Positions 46,074 through 57,224 of a stretch of 64,000 nucleotides of DNA are shown in pieces. The notes below the pieces were generated by a model. That model worked only from the letters and a program-made list of their open reading frames with translations, did not search any database and was not told where the DNA came from. The number at the start of each line of letters is the position of its first letter. Position 1 is the stretch's first letter. Position numbers and translations under genes: made by a program. This DNA comes from Agaricus subrufescens (Eukaryota > Basidiomycota > Agaricomycetes > Agaricales > Agaricaceae): positions 434,001 through 498,000 of the forward strand of contig CM057065.1 in NCBI GenBank assembly GCA_029945375.1, read 5' to 3'.

Positions 46074-46600
46074 TCACACGACATGGAGCATACTGACAAA
46101 AGCAGTAAGACAGAGAAACCAGGGATTGGTCTCAAGCAACCACCGTTTGGCTTCTTCCAGCTCTGAAGCTCCTGTGGAGCCTTGTTGTTTTGCCGCTTCA
46201 TCAAAGCCAGCAGCTGTCGACGCAATGTTGGGAATCTGAAAAAAAAAAATTGGTTGAAAAGTGATCTGGAGTGGGAGAGTTGTTTCGTTGACTCCCACAT
46301 AATGCGAACGTACGTACCAGAACTCATGAACAAAGACAATAGGTTTACAGAAGCCTTTCTTTCCAGTTTCGTCATGTTCATTCCAGACCAAGTGGATATC
46401 TATCATGAAGTCAGCGAAATCCAATCTAAGGCTTGAATTATGCAGGTTCTTTTTCAGAAGAGGCTACATTGGTTAAGGAATCTTGACGTTGTCAGAGACC
46501 AGATCCAGGGCCATATCCTATGAGACAAATGAGTGAACATTGGTTGACAGAAGTAGGAAATACTTGGTGCCAGTGCGGAATGATCATATCAGCCTATGAA
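46074..46600 (-). pseudogene. CLPTM1 family gene fragment
   Basis: CLPTM1 proteins are conserved multi-pass ER/plasma membrane proteins. Recognisable pieces on the minus strand: MIIPHWHQ (near 46585), MALDLVSDNVKIP (near 46510), GFCKPIVFVHEFWYVRSHYV (near 46345), VNETTLPLQITFQP and AKRWLLETNPWFLCLTAFVS with MLH (near 46130). Normal members then have a cluster of membrane helices; here homology ends at a GTGAGT donor near 46080 and nothing matching follows. The N-terminal half is also absent or unrecognised. This is therefore a fragment of a cellular gene, perhaps carried in with a duplication or captured by an element. Confidence 0.6.
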
Positions 46601-46691
46601 TAGGTCAGGATTGCGAGAGGGCCCAAGGTTCACAGATGTGCAATACTCTCGGAGTCACTGCGATTCCGCATCGTAGAACATCTTGAATTCC

Positions 46692-46988
46692 TCAAGCACA
46701 CTGAAAATCACAACCAGTTATAAGATAGGCGAGAAGCCTGTGTGCCGCTACGTACCGTCCAATATCGTTATCCATAACACGCACAATTTCGTGTAGTTCC
46801 CTCCGGAGGCTCTGATTATCTGCTATGTCAGTCTCGAAGAGTTTGAGGACCGTGCGCAATCGCCGGGTTCGCCTTTCGTATGCTACAGTGCCCGGGAGAA
46901 CAAAGAACATGTTCTGTACCAGACTATGTGATATGGGAATAGGCATCCTTGAGGGCTTGTGACGGTGGTATAGAAGGAACAGTTCCAT
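46692..46988 (-). CDS. Hypothetical coding fragment upstream of the CLPTM1 remnant
   Basis: A 98-codon minus-strand frame starts MELFLLYHRHKPSRMPIP and contains an amphipathic charged segment (RRTRRLRTVLKLFETDIA, RRELHEIVRVMDNDIGR). A GTACGT donor near 46755 suggests the exon ends there and joins VLEEFKMFYDAES near 46705. I recognise no family. It could be the first exon of a separate broken gene. Confidence 0.35.
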   Translation of the reverse strand: MELFLLYHRHKPSRMPIPISHSLVQNMFFVLPGTVAYERRTRRLRTVLKLFETDIADNQSLRRELHEIVRVMDNDIGRYVAAHRLLAYLITGCDFQCA

Positions 46989-48718
46989 GTCTACTCATGG
47001 TTCTTCAGCCTCAACCCCTCCACCCCAAAGTCCCGGCATTAGGCTCAAGTCGAATTCCATTCACTCGTATGATATACATCAAACGTGATGATTTCTGACT
47101 CAAGGATTCGAAAGAATCTTTCCATCTTGCCCCAGGAAAAACCATCGGCTTATTCCAAGCACCTCATCCTATCACCTGCGTCTCTCATAAAATCGATCCT
47201 TCGACACGTGAAGTCACCAAGCTTATCTGTAAGCTCAAAAATGACTCCTCACATATCCAAGCTGGCGCTGCGTTAATGGGCGGTCGGAGTGAATGTGTTT
47301 GTGAATACCTGCCTGTACAGGGTAACGGTGTGCATAGAATGAGATCTTGAACCCTCTTCCTGGATGGGCATGACGGCAAAAGACATACACTACAACTCAA
47401 TGAGTGAGTAGATCATAACCTTTTATTAACATATGAACATGGCTACTTGCCTACACTATTCATCAATGTTTTAGTGGTCAGTGTCATGGATCATGGCCGT
47501 TGTTGTGCACACCGCTACCACGAATGTTCAGTTGTCGCGATGGATTGTACACCGAGGTGCCTTTTGCGACGGCGGTGTGTCTGTCTCTTCAGCACAAATA
47601 GCGCCTCTGTATCCTTGTTGATTGTCGCTGGTGGTGTACATACAGGCCTAAATGGCGGGTATGGATGCCTAAGTTGCCGTGACATGATTAAGCTTCATAC
47701 ATCATTGTTGGCAACCACAACGATGTCTTGTCCTTGGCAGACCCTGTAAGTGATTTGACTTTTCTTTCACAGACCTGACACTTGTTTTCTTTTACCTTAG
47801 TATCCATTCTGATGCATTTTCCCGACGTACATTTATTCGAATATTCGGACCCAAAAACTTCGCGGGTTTTCGGCCACCTGAAGAACAGGAAGTTTTGAGG
47901 CATCTGCCACTTTTGTGGCCCTTACTATTGGAGCGGCGGAGAAAACTGACGTTGAAAGGGTCCATCGTGGGCCTTGTAACGTATGTCATTGTCGTCTTCT
48001 CGATGTACATGTTAATGACACCGGGCAGGGGGCATTCCCACCACAGCCGGAGAGAACCTCCTGCTGTACCCAAACATCTCACCTTCCACTTTTATGATCA
48101 CTCGCAGACTGCGTTCGCAACTGCGCATGTCCCCCCCAAAGCTGGTGAAGTCCTCCATATTTATGTGTCTGTGAATAGAAAATGGGACGGGCTGCATTTC
48201 AGGAAGTCGTTCACTGAGTTTGCAAGTGTCAATGTCTCCTGGTAGGCTGAGTTAGGCATTTTGGAAAGAGTAGATTCTGTTCTATACATAATGTCAATGA
48301 CTTATTGATTTTCTACCAAACATGTTGTGACTCTAATAGTAGAAAAATGATTGTATTGCCCTAGCCTGTGACCCGCCCTTGCCGCATTCCATATTAGGGT
48401 CTGCCTACCCTGGTAAGATCTATTTAGCTCAGCACAAACAATATTGTACGTACAGTGCGATAATAAGATGTTATTGTGGCTATGGCAGCTATTTAGGAAC
48501 TAGTGTCAGCTGGCAAGGCCTTTTAAGGCTAAATCAGGGGACATCACCTAATTACCCTGCTTAGAATTTTCCAACATGCTTGTATAAGCTTGTACTTTAT
48601 TTATATAGATATAATTGTATCTCTCCGAGCATTAAGCAACTCATAGCTCTGCTTAATCATGTATGTGGATACCTATAGCTCATGCTCTTCTAAGCTGAGC
48701 AATTATGCTTATAATATG
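46989..48718. other. Remnant region with coding-like pieces and a possible LTR-like stretch
   Basis: Near 47105-47300 a plus frame reads HLAPGKTIGLFQAPHPITC and continues in a coding-like way, without a known domain. 47895-48245 is open (116 codons) and includes a hydrophobic run (IVGLVTYVIVVFSMYMLM) but no recognised family. 48320-48718 is AT-rich and LTR-like, ending just where NLR homology begins. Confidence 0.3.
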
Positions 48719-49590
48719 CAACATGCACAGACTGTCATGAGATATATCAGTGATTGGAGGGTTGGAAGTCCTGTATTGTACCTCTCTGATGTCCTAGATG
48801 TTATTGACAAGCACTCCAGAACCCACCTCTCACGAGAGGAGCACCCAATGGCCCTACTAGATGCCTTGTATGTGCGAATTCTATTGAACATTTCGCCTAA
48901 AACCATGTTTATTATAGACAAAATTATATTGGCATTAGCATTGCATTGGGATTGGGCTCTGGCGCCTGAGGATAGCAGTAATTTTGTTGTCTTATGCAGT
49001 TGGTTAGGTATAACACCCAACGAAGCCTTGCTGCTCTCAAGCACCTTCATTCTGTGTTCAAAATCCCTCAATGCAACGAAGCTCACAAGAAAGTGCTCGT
49101 ATGCTTCCATAAGTCATTGATCAACTTTATATCTGACTCTACTCGATCCAGCTTTTTCTCCAACAAGTTTGACGATGCTCAACAACTCACAACCCAATGT
49201 GTGTTCAGAATTTTGAATAACATTCCCGATGGGATTGATTTTGGTGATGTGGAATATTGTTTTTGCTATGGCGGCCTGTTGTGCCGCTCCAGTATTGGAG
49301 ACAAGATTTCACTTACTTGGCAAGTTGGGGGCACAGCAGGTCATAGCAATGATGAAACAAGGTTTATACTCTATCGGTTGGCAATTGGAGCAGCCGTAGC
49401 TGGGTTTAAATGAGGGGATCTGACCTTCCAGGGTGAATTGTGCATTTGCCTTCTGACAACGTGGTTCGAGTGATTTGAAAATAGTTTTTCTCAGAATCAG
49501 TTATCAGAGTTGGTGTTTGTGAGTCTTCCATAATTTGTCCTTCCATATTCACATCGCTGCAACTAAATATAAGGATGCCTCTCACTGTCA
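48719..49590 (+). pseudogene. NLR fragment, post-NACHT part (NLR-E)
   Basis: Homology to the intact NLR starts abruptly at HAQTVMRYISDWRVG (near 48722). It continues through MALLDALYVRILLNISPKT, WDWALAPEDSSNFVVLCSWL and NIPDGIDFGDVEYCF to FENSFSQNQLSELVFVS near 49490. The NACHT P-loop half is missing. A frameshift lies near 49030, and in-frame TGA codons are at 49411-49413 (where NLR-D has Arg in GVERGDPVF) and 49471-49473. It most resembles the NLR-B remnant at 3330-3560. Confidence 0.8.
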
Positions 49591-49708
49591 TGAATTTGTA
49601 ACGTGTGGAATACTAATACAAATACCTCCATGAAGTTGTAATCAAGCTGGATGTTTTTGAATCTGTCCTGTTGCATTTCTGTCATCCCGCTGCAGCAGGG
49701 GATACATT

Positions 49709-49848
49709 CACCTGATCCATGGATTTCATCTTGTGAAGTAAGTTAATATACTCACACTTTCCAGCCCACCAATTGAATCACCTGATCCATGGATTTCATC
49801 TTGTGAAGTAAGTTAATATACTCACACTTTCCAGCCCACCAATTGAAT
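49709..49848. repeat. Tandem duplication of a 70-bp unit
   Basis: 49709-49778 and 49779-49848 read identically, a recent duplication in non-coding sequence. Confidence 0.95.
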
Positions 49849-50670
49849 TCAAGATGTACAGCATAAACGGGAAGGCAAGTGGGAAGAAGGAGCGGATCAA
49901 GACTGGATGACCAGGTTTCATGAGTTTACTTGTGATCTGTGCTTTGAACGGTTCAAATGTCAATTGAAAAGTTGGGAAGCTTATTCTTCTGACCATACTA
50001 GCCTTATTTGGTTTACATCAACTGGGGAGTGTTGTGTACAGGTTCAATTTGTTGATCTGGAGGATGGGGTGTGAGAGTGGACTTATTGGTTCTGGTGCAA
50101 AATTCCATTGGTAGACCGCAGAAAGTATGGTAGTGTTGTGTAATGTATGACTGGTAAGTGGCTCAGTGAAGGGATGGGAAGGGGCCTCTGTCCCAATGAC
50201 ATGCTGGCTTTGTCGCAAGGCTTGGAGTGCTTACTACACTCGAGTCAATTTGTTGAGATATATAAAGACTTATAGCAGCTGAGAAGATGCTCCTTTTTTT
50301 GTCTGGTGTGTACTGTGTGAAGCATCTCAACTCTATGTGATCAGCATGCATATTTTTTTCCTTCTACCTACCTTGCATCTTCCAATGGCTGATGATTCAC
50401 TCTACCTCCCTCAAGCTCAAAGTTGTCATTGTTCTTGCATGAATTTATTCAAGCCACTGCCACCACTTCCTTGTGAACATATTATTACATATGTCTCACT
50501 CCTGCTCCCGTAGTGTTGTTTCCCACTCCATCCTCTCGTCCTGCTTCTAGACCTCCACTGGACCTGTCACATCCCATTACCCCAGTTGAAGTTGTCCACT
50601 CGGATCTATAACTCAAATGAACATTGGTAACCCACCAGTTTCCAACACTCTGCCTATCATTCCACTCTTC
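49849..50670. other. Intergenic; shares a segment with 13.9 kb
   Basis: No gene recognised. About 50275-50660 resembles 13905-14160 and lies directly before the NLR-F fragment. Confidence 0.4.
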
Positions 50671-51048
50671 AAGAGAACTCTTGGAAAAGCAATACCTGGC
50701 ACAGAGTTTGATTCATCTGATCGTGACCCACTACTGCAATGTCATCCTGGAACATGTTAGCTGTTCTTGAACATTGCCTATACTTCATCTCCCACTGCAA
50801 TGGTGTGCAAAAAATTCACTAGGTTGTTGGAGCTGCAGGAGTTGGAGAGTCAGCTATCATGCAGAGTGTTGCTGAGTTGCCCAAGCTTCAAGTGGATTAC
50901 CATGCATTGGTATTCTTCTCCATCAATGGACATAGTGATGGAATGAAAGTTATAATGACCCTTGCCTACCAACTCACTGCCAAATCAGAGCCATATCGCC
51001 AAATCATCGAGGAGAATATTACTCGCAATCTGTCAATCCTCCAGTCAT
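50671..51048 (+). pseudogene. NLR fragment, NACHT start (NLR-F), P-loop lysine lost
   Basis: The sequence matches the start of the NLR NACHT exon (TPGTEFDSSD-like region, then VVGAAGVGESAIMQSVAELP near 50830). The P-loop lysine codon is replaced by GAG (GVGES). It continues to YRQIIEENITRNLSILQS near 51040 and then stops at an unrelated sequence resembling the end of the TIR element at 3624. Together with NLR-E it could derive from one rearranged gene, but the order is reversed. Confidence 0.75.
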
Positions 51049-51290
51049 GGGCTATGTTAAATACAAGGAGCCTGCTGTGGGCACTCTGTACGCATGATTG
51101 CCCGTGGCAGGCTCCTTGCCCACATCAAGCCTGCATGTATGCCAAAATGGGCTGTTTGCCCACGTCAAGCCTGCGTGTATTCCCAGATAGGCTGTTTGCC
51201 CACATCAAGCCCACAGGCTGTCTATGGGCCTTTAGACCTCCTTTAGTGTTCTTATTCAAGGTTACCTTTAAGAGAGATATTTAAAATATG
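51049..51290. repeat. TIR-like end and short minisatellite
   Basis: 51049-51072 resembles the TIR at 3624-3650 (GGGCTA, four variable bases, AAATAC, AGGAGCC). About 51110-51220 has near-tandem units of about 47 bp around TTTGCCCACATCAAGCC. No matching second end was found. Confidence 0.45.
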
Positions 51291-53220
51291 ATGTTTCCAA
51301 AGGAATAGGTGAATGTACATTAGGAGAATAGTAAGATAAGACATCCCATGCCTTTATGCCTAAACAAAGACAGAGAAAATGAATTTTTCTTCCACCCTTT
51401 GCTCTCCATGGTAAGCCTTTTTGTGGATACCCCCTCTGAAGGTGGCCGAGGCTTCACAATCTTCAGGGGCATGTATACTGCATACATGGTGACCATCTTC
51501 ATTGTAGATGCAAATTGTTGCGTGGGGCAGGTTGCTACTTGAATTCAGTGCACCTGAGCAATGAAAATCACATCTGTCATGCATAATTAACAAAATAATT
51601 GACTCAAAAACACTGGGCATACCTTATGTGGGCCCAAAGGCACCCAGTAATCTTTTTTTTGGCTGCATACTTCAGCACCTTTGGCCATACTTGCACCAAG
51701 GCCCATTTCACTGCATTGTTGGCCTTCTGTACTCACTGAGATTGAGTGTTGCTGTTAGTCAAGCAGTAGATGCGGACAATTTCTTGACACGGGGTTTTTT
51801 GGAGTGGGAGCAGAGATGGAGGGGAGTGATGTTGAAGGTGTGTGAGCCTGTTGAGTGGAGAGAGGTGGGAGGTCATTGACAACAAGTTCTGGAGCATTGG
51901 TGTGGCAGAATGTTACGAGGGTGAGTGGAAAGGGAGAGGAGATGAAGAAGAGACAAACATGTATGCACCTTGAGTTTTATGAAAGGTACAAACAGCAGCA
52001 AACAAAACTGAGGGCATACTCAAATCTTGAACTCAAGAGCGCACTCGATATAAAGGTTGGGGTGTGGCATCTGATAAGACTTGATTTCTGAATCAAGGGC
52101 ATACTCCAATTTCTAATTTGAGGGTGCACTTGATAAAAAAACCATGCTGGTGTCTGAGGTAGAAACCTTGAGCCTACAATAAAAGCAACACATCAGGACT
52201 GGAGATCTTGAGTGCAGAGTTGATTTATTACTTGAGGACATACTCAGACTTTGAATTTCTCAAATACTCAAGGACATTGTAATTGCATCAGAAGACAAAG
52301 TGTACATACCAAAAAGAGTAAATCAGTTTCCAAATCAAGTGATGAAATGACAGCCCGATACTTATTGGTATAATGATTGACCATTCATTTATCAGATTTG
52401 AGACCCATCTGCATCTTGTCCACATCTTACCTGCACAAATGGGTTGGTCTCCACATCTGCCCACATCCATCTTAAAATCCAACAATTGGTCCTTGTACAG
52501 TCCTTGTACACCCCACGTGACTCCTTGCACCATCTGTGTGGATCTTCATTGGTCTGCATCTGCCCACATCTGCCCATGTGCAGTCCTCATCTGCCCATGT
52601 GCAGTCCTCATCTGCCCATGTGCAGTCCTTATCTGCCCATGTGCAGTCCTTATCTGCCCATGTGCAGTCCTTGTCTGCCTGTGTGCAGTCCTCATCCGTT
52701 CCATGTCATTCCTTGTGAGTCCTCATGCATCCTCATGGGCCCTTGTGAGCCCTTGTAAGTCCACGTGTGCATTCTTGTGGGGCCTTGTGGGTCCTTGTGA
52801 GTCCTTGTGAGTCCACATGTAGCCCTCAGTGGTTCCAATTGTTGAGACCCAGTGTCCGCATTCAGCCCTTGGCCATACTCATACCAACACACAATTCCCA
52901 CGTCTGCCCACGTGACCCAACTAGCGCCTGCTGTCCCACTGATGTCTTTAATTTATGTTTATCAATGGTTAGGAACATTCACTTGCCTGGCCTCTGGTGC
53001 AATTTCTGCATAGAGATCCAAAAAAAGGTTGTCAGTAATGGAGAGACAGTTTAATTAACAGGGACCTTGCCTTATTATTCAATTTTGAATTGATATAAAA
53101 CAGTCACACACATCTTTAGTGGCCCTACTTAATCGGAGTAAGCCAGAAAATTTCCATACACCACTGCAGTAGCAAATCCAAGGTGTTTGACAACTTTGAC
53201 CACTACAACAATGGTAGTTA
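51291..53220. repeat. Gene-free region with a 21-bp minisatellite
   Basis: 52565-52690 contains about six copies of the 21-bp unit CATCTGCCCATGTGCAGTCC plus T. A second, looser array of CCTTGTGAGTCC units spans 52710-52815. The rest has no recognised gene. Confidence 0.7.
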
Positions 53221-55605
53221 ATGCTCATGTTCAACAAGTGTCTTTACTTATGCGACCTTAAATGTACCACTCAGGACTTTGTTTGGCATGTACTTCAATA
53301 TTTCAAAACACAATCCTCCAAGACATTGACTACAAAAATGGATCAGAAGATGGCGAATGTGCCTCCACCACTCAGGGAAATTGTTCCCATCTGGTCAGCC
53401 ACAGGTCAGGTTATTGGTTATTGCACTGTTGGCAATGACATGGGTGTGGGGGCTAGACCTCATATTCCCCAACTTGAAGTTAAGCCCCAACAGAACAACA
53501 CCCAGCCACAACAAAACAACACCCAGACCCAGCAGAACAACACCCAGACTGTACAGAACAACACCCAGACCCTACAGAACAACACCCAACCTCATAGCTC
53601 ACCTGGTAGGGTTGTTGAAAATCACCCAATTATGATTCATGCCCAGCATTTGCCCACTGCTGCAGACTTTCCTATTGACCTGAAAACTTGGGAACTACCT
53701 ACAAATTATGATGGCTGGCCTGATGGTGATTGGACTCACCTCTTTACTTGGGAGGAATATGTGAAGACTGGCCACCTAAAATCACAATGGTCCAACAAGC
53801 CAGGCACATCAAGGCGAGGTTCCTGAAGGGTGGAAGGTCTGAGGGATGGCGTTACAACCAAATGCACTTGTCATGGAGTCTTCATTTGTTCCAACTATGA
53901 ATGTGGCAATCTACTTAGGCCTCATGTTGATACTAAGGTCATTGAAGAGCAGAAAACTAAAATAGCCTGTGATCTATGCTGTCAACCATTTCTCTATATC
54001 AAATGCAACACTCACAATATGTTGACCCAATATTACAATGGATGCTTGTACCGACATTATGGCATTCACGATCATCCCCACCCTCTGATCAAAAAGCCGC
54101 TACCATGGGAAGCAGAACATTTCAGGGAACATGTAGTAGCATATCCAGAGGTGACTCCTGCGCAGCTCTGTGTTGGAGTGCCAACACTGTTGGGTCGAAC
54201 ACAACCAGTGTCAGACATCTCAGAAGCATATACAGATATAGATCGGGTCACCTCTCAGCAGAAGAAAATCATCAATGAGAATAGGCAACCCACAGGAGGT
54301 GATGATTTCCTCAAACAAGTCCAGCTATTTGACAGCCAATACCCTGGGTTCATTTTACATGAATCCATGAGACTTCTTCCAAAAGCGGTTATTGTGCTTC
54401 AAACCTCTTGGATGAAGGAGAAAAGTGTGCATGACTCCATGCTCGACAAATCTCTCAACGGGATTGTCACTGATGGCGCACATGGATTTTGGAAAAGTAA
54501 TACTGCCGTTCTCCAAGTTTTATCCATATACTCCCTCGCACTTGAGCAATGGATACTTGTCCTTATGTCCTACATGGATGGGCATAGCATGCTTGAATTC
54601 AAGGTCTACTTCCTGAGTTTGTTTTGGGGGATTGCAGAAGTTGTTGAATCATGAGGAGGTGGTGACTTAGATATGCATCTGGTGACAGTGAGTCAAAGAT
54701 TTAGAAAGCAGTTCACTGATACTCACCCTCTGAGACAGGCCATGGATTTTAGTCAAGCACAATGTGAAGGATTCATACTCACTTATGTTGAATTCTTTTC
54801 AAGTTGAGCGGATGAATATTGAGACAAAATTTCACTTTGGATGCATGCTGCATCTCTGCTCAAAGGATGTGCCAAACATTTCTGACAAGCTGTATCCCAT
54901 GTTGTTGTCAAACATGCTGTGGTTGATCCAACAAAACATGACGACTTCATGGCTTGCGCCCTCCAGCTTTCCCATGTTTTGGTATATGAGGAGTACAAAA
55001 CTATTGCAAGACAATTAATGAACAAGTTTCCCCATACAGCGAAATTTCTGGAGTGGTGGTTACGGCCATTGATTGCTACAATGATCATGAAATCTCAGCA
55101 AGTAATGGATGAAGAATTATGGTGTTCCTTACCTGACACCACGAATGCACAAGAGGCAGGTCACTTTTCAATGTATCAGTCGGCAGGGACCAACCATTCC
55201 CTACTGTCTGGATTAGAGGCGCTGTATTCAGCTGTGAAGAGCTTCCAGACATCAGAAATCCTAGCAAAAAGTCTAACAATTTGTGAGTTGACCTGCGCAC
55301 TTACATCTTTTCTCATAGGGGGTCAGAAAAGTCATTACAGCTCTGACACATGTGAGTGGCGGATGGTGCTAGAGCATGGTTGTACCCATCCGCACCACAA
55401 CCCTTTAGCCACTGATAGTAGGCCCTATGTCAATGATGGTCAAGCACTAGACACTATGTCAAAATTGGTGGGCAAGAAACCTCTCAAGAAACAACAAAAG
55501 GAGGCCAGGATAATACTCAATGAAACATTCAGTTCTATATACTTCATGTGGGAAGCTAATTCTTGCTGGCTCAATGTCAGTTTGACACTACTCGATCAAG
55601 CCTTA

Positions 55606-55821
55606 CAGTGGCTCAAAAAACTGTCCCAATGTTTTGAAGTTTTCAACTATTTCAGTTATAGCGCCGTGGGAACATCGCAAAACATTACGTAATAATTATC
55701 TATAGTAGCCTAGCATGTGATCTATTAGGGTCATTTTGGATTACGTAAATTGATTGGAAACTGATTGAGAAATTAAATCAACAAAATAATCAATCATTGG
55801 GACAGTTTTTTGACTCTCTAC
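55606..55821 (+). repeat. Tc1 left TIR (216 bp)
   Basis: The outer end CAGTGGCTCAAAAAACTG recurs near the inner end in inverted form (ACAGTTTTTTGACTC near 55802-55817). The right TIR (57009-57224) has the same layout. Confidence 0.95.
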
Positions 55822-55977
55822 TCAGCTGAGACAAATCTTGTTCTAGAGCCCTCATAAAAATCCGAAAAAGTACAGAAATATTTGAGAATGTTATGTGACC
55901 TTGTTTGTATAAATTTGCCATAAATTTGCATCATCAAAGTTTGATCATAAATCACATCTTGACCTTAAACCACCACC

Positions 55978-56997
55978 ATGAAAGCTACTTCTTCTACTCA
56001 ATGCTCCTCTGTCATCTCTCTTCTTCAAGAAGGCTATTCTGTTCATCAAATTCAGTCTAGAACTGGTCTGGGGAAGTCTACTGTGGGGAGGATTAAGAAA
56101 GAGGTTGATGAGGACAAGGAGAACATGTTAGGGGGTCATCCAGCTAAGCTTTCTTCTCAGGACAAAAGGGCAATCATTCACCAAATCACTACTGGCCAGC
56201 TGGATAATGCAGTTCAGGGTGCCCAGTATATCAACAACATCATTCCCAATCCAGTACATCCTCAAACAGTCAGAAATGTGCTCAAAGAGAGTTCATTTAG
56301 GGCTGTTGTAAAGAAGAAATGTCCCCTCCTCAAACAGCAACATAGAAGAGACCGTCTCAAATTTGCTCATTACCACAAGAATTGGACAGTGGAGGACTGG
56401 AAAAGGATCTTGTGGTCAGATGAAGCCAAGATTAATAGGATTCAGTCAGATGGAAGGGTGTATACCTGGATAAAAAATGGTGAGGGCCCTTCTGATAGGA
56501 CTACTACTCCTACAGTCAAACATGGAGGAGGGAGTAACCTTATGGTATGGGGCTGTATAGGATGGGAGGGAGTTGGGATGCTTACAGAGGTTCAGGGTAT
56601 CATGGATTCTGTGCAATACTGTGATATTTTGGACAGTGGAGTGGTTGACAGCTTTGAAAAACTGGAGATGGAGGAGGGGAAGAGGATATTCCAACATGAT
56701 AATGACCCCAAGCACATGGCAAAAAGAACAGACCAGTGGTTTGAAGACAACAACATCAAAGTCCTAGTCTGGCCTGCCCAATCCCCTGACTTAAATCCCA
56801 TTGAACACCTTTGGATCAACCTCAAGGACAAGTTGAAGGAATATCCCAAACCACCTAGAGGTGTTCATGATTTGTGGGAAAGGGTAGCTGAAGAGTGGAA
56901 CAAAATCACTCCAGAAGAGTGTGAAAGACTTATAGAAAGTATGCCTAGGAGGTGCCAGGCAGTTATCAAGGCTAAAGGTGGTCATACCAAGTATTAG
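55978..56997 (+). CDS. Tc1/mariner transposase, intact (339 aa)
   Basis: The enzyme binds the TIRs and moves the element by cut and paste at TA. An N-terminal helix-turn-helix region (YSVHQIQSRTGLGKSTVGRI, about residues 20-39) is followed by a second DNA-binding region (LSSQDKRAIIHQI, TVRNVLKE). The DDE domain then has WSDEAKI (first Asp), FQHDNDPKHMAK (second Asp) and SPDLNPIEHLWINLK (Glu), spaced as DD34E. There are no stops or frameshifts and the length is normal for the family. The start ATG follows a CACCACC stretch about 370 bp from the left end. It may be active. Confidence 0.95.
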   Translation: MKATSSTQCSSVISLLQEGYSVHQIQSRTGLGKSTVGRIKKEVDEDKENMLGGHPAKLSSQDKRAIIHQITTGQLDNAVQGAQYINNIIPNPVHPQTVRNVLKESSFRAVVKKKCPLLKQQHRRDRLKFAHYHKNWTVEDWKRILWSDEAKINRIQSDGRVYTWIKNGEGPSDRTTTPTVKHGGGSNLMVWGCIGWEGVGMLTEVQGIMDSVQYCDILDSGVVDSFEKLEMEEGKRIFQHDNDPKHMAKRTDQWFEDNNIKVLVWPAQSPDLNPIEHLWINLKDKLKEYPKPPRGVHDLWERVAEEWNKITPEECERLIESMPRRCQAVIKAKGGHTKY

Positions 56998-57008
56998 TTA
57001 CAACAAGG

Positions 57009-57224
57009 GTAGAGAGTCAAAAAACTGTCCCAATGATTGATTATTTTGTTAATTTAATTTCTCAATCATTTTCCGATCAGTTTACGTAATCCAATATGCT
57101 ACCAGTAGATCACATGCTAGGCTACTACAGATAATTATTACGTAATGTTTTGCGATGTTCCCACGGCGCTATAACTGAAATAGTTGAAAACCTCAAAACA
57201 TTGGGACAGTTTTTTGAGCCACTG
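57009..57224 (-). repeat. Tc1 right TIR (216 bp)
   Basis: Inverse of 55606-55821 with about a dozen substitutions, mostly in the central part. Confidence 0.95.

Larger units (their letters stand above)
55606..57224 (+). mobile_element. Tc1/mariner transposon (1619 bp), TA target duplication
   Basis: The ends read CAGTGGCTC and its complement, flanked by TA on both sides (55604-55605 and 57225-57226). TIRs are 216 bp each (55606-55821 and 57009-57224), about 94% alike. Inside is a complete transposase frame. It interrupts the large transposase-like gene. Removing the element and one TA restores the host reading frame exactly, so the insertion is clean. Confidence 0.95.

Noticed and set aside
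48324..48718. Possible solo LTR beginning TGTTGTGACTC and ending ATATGCAACA
   Set aside because: The ends look LTR-like and ACATG occurs near both borders, but no 5-bp duplication fits a TG...CA element exactly and no second copy is in the window.
51049..51290. Cys-rich secreted peptide encoded by the minisatellite
   Set aside because: The frame is an extension of the NLR-F remnant into a repeat; no signal peptide or start context.
52444..52810. Long Cys/Pro-rich repeat proteins in two plus frames
   Set aside because: They arise from the 21-bp minisatellite, which is open in all frames because the unit length is a multiple of three.
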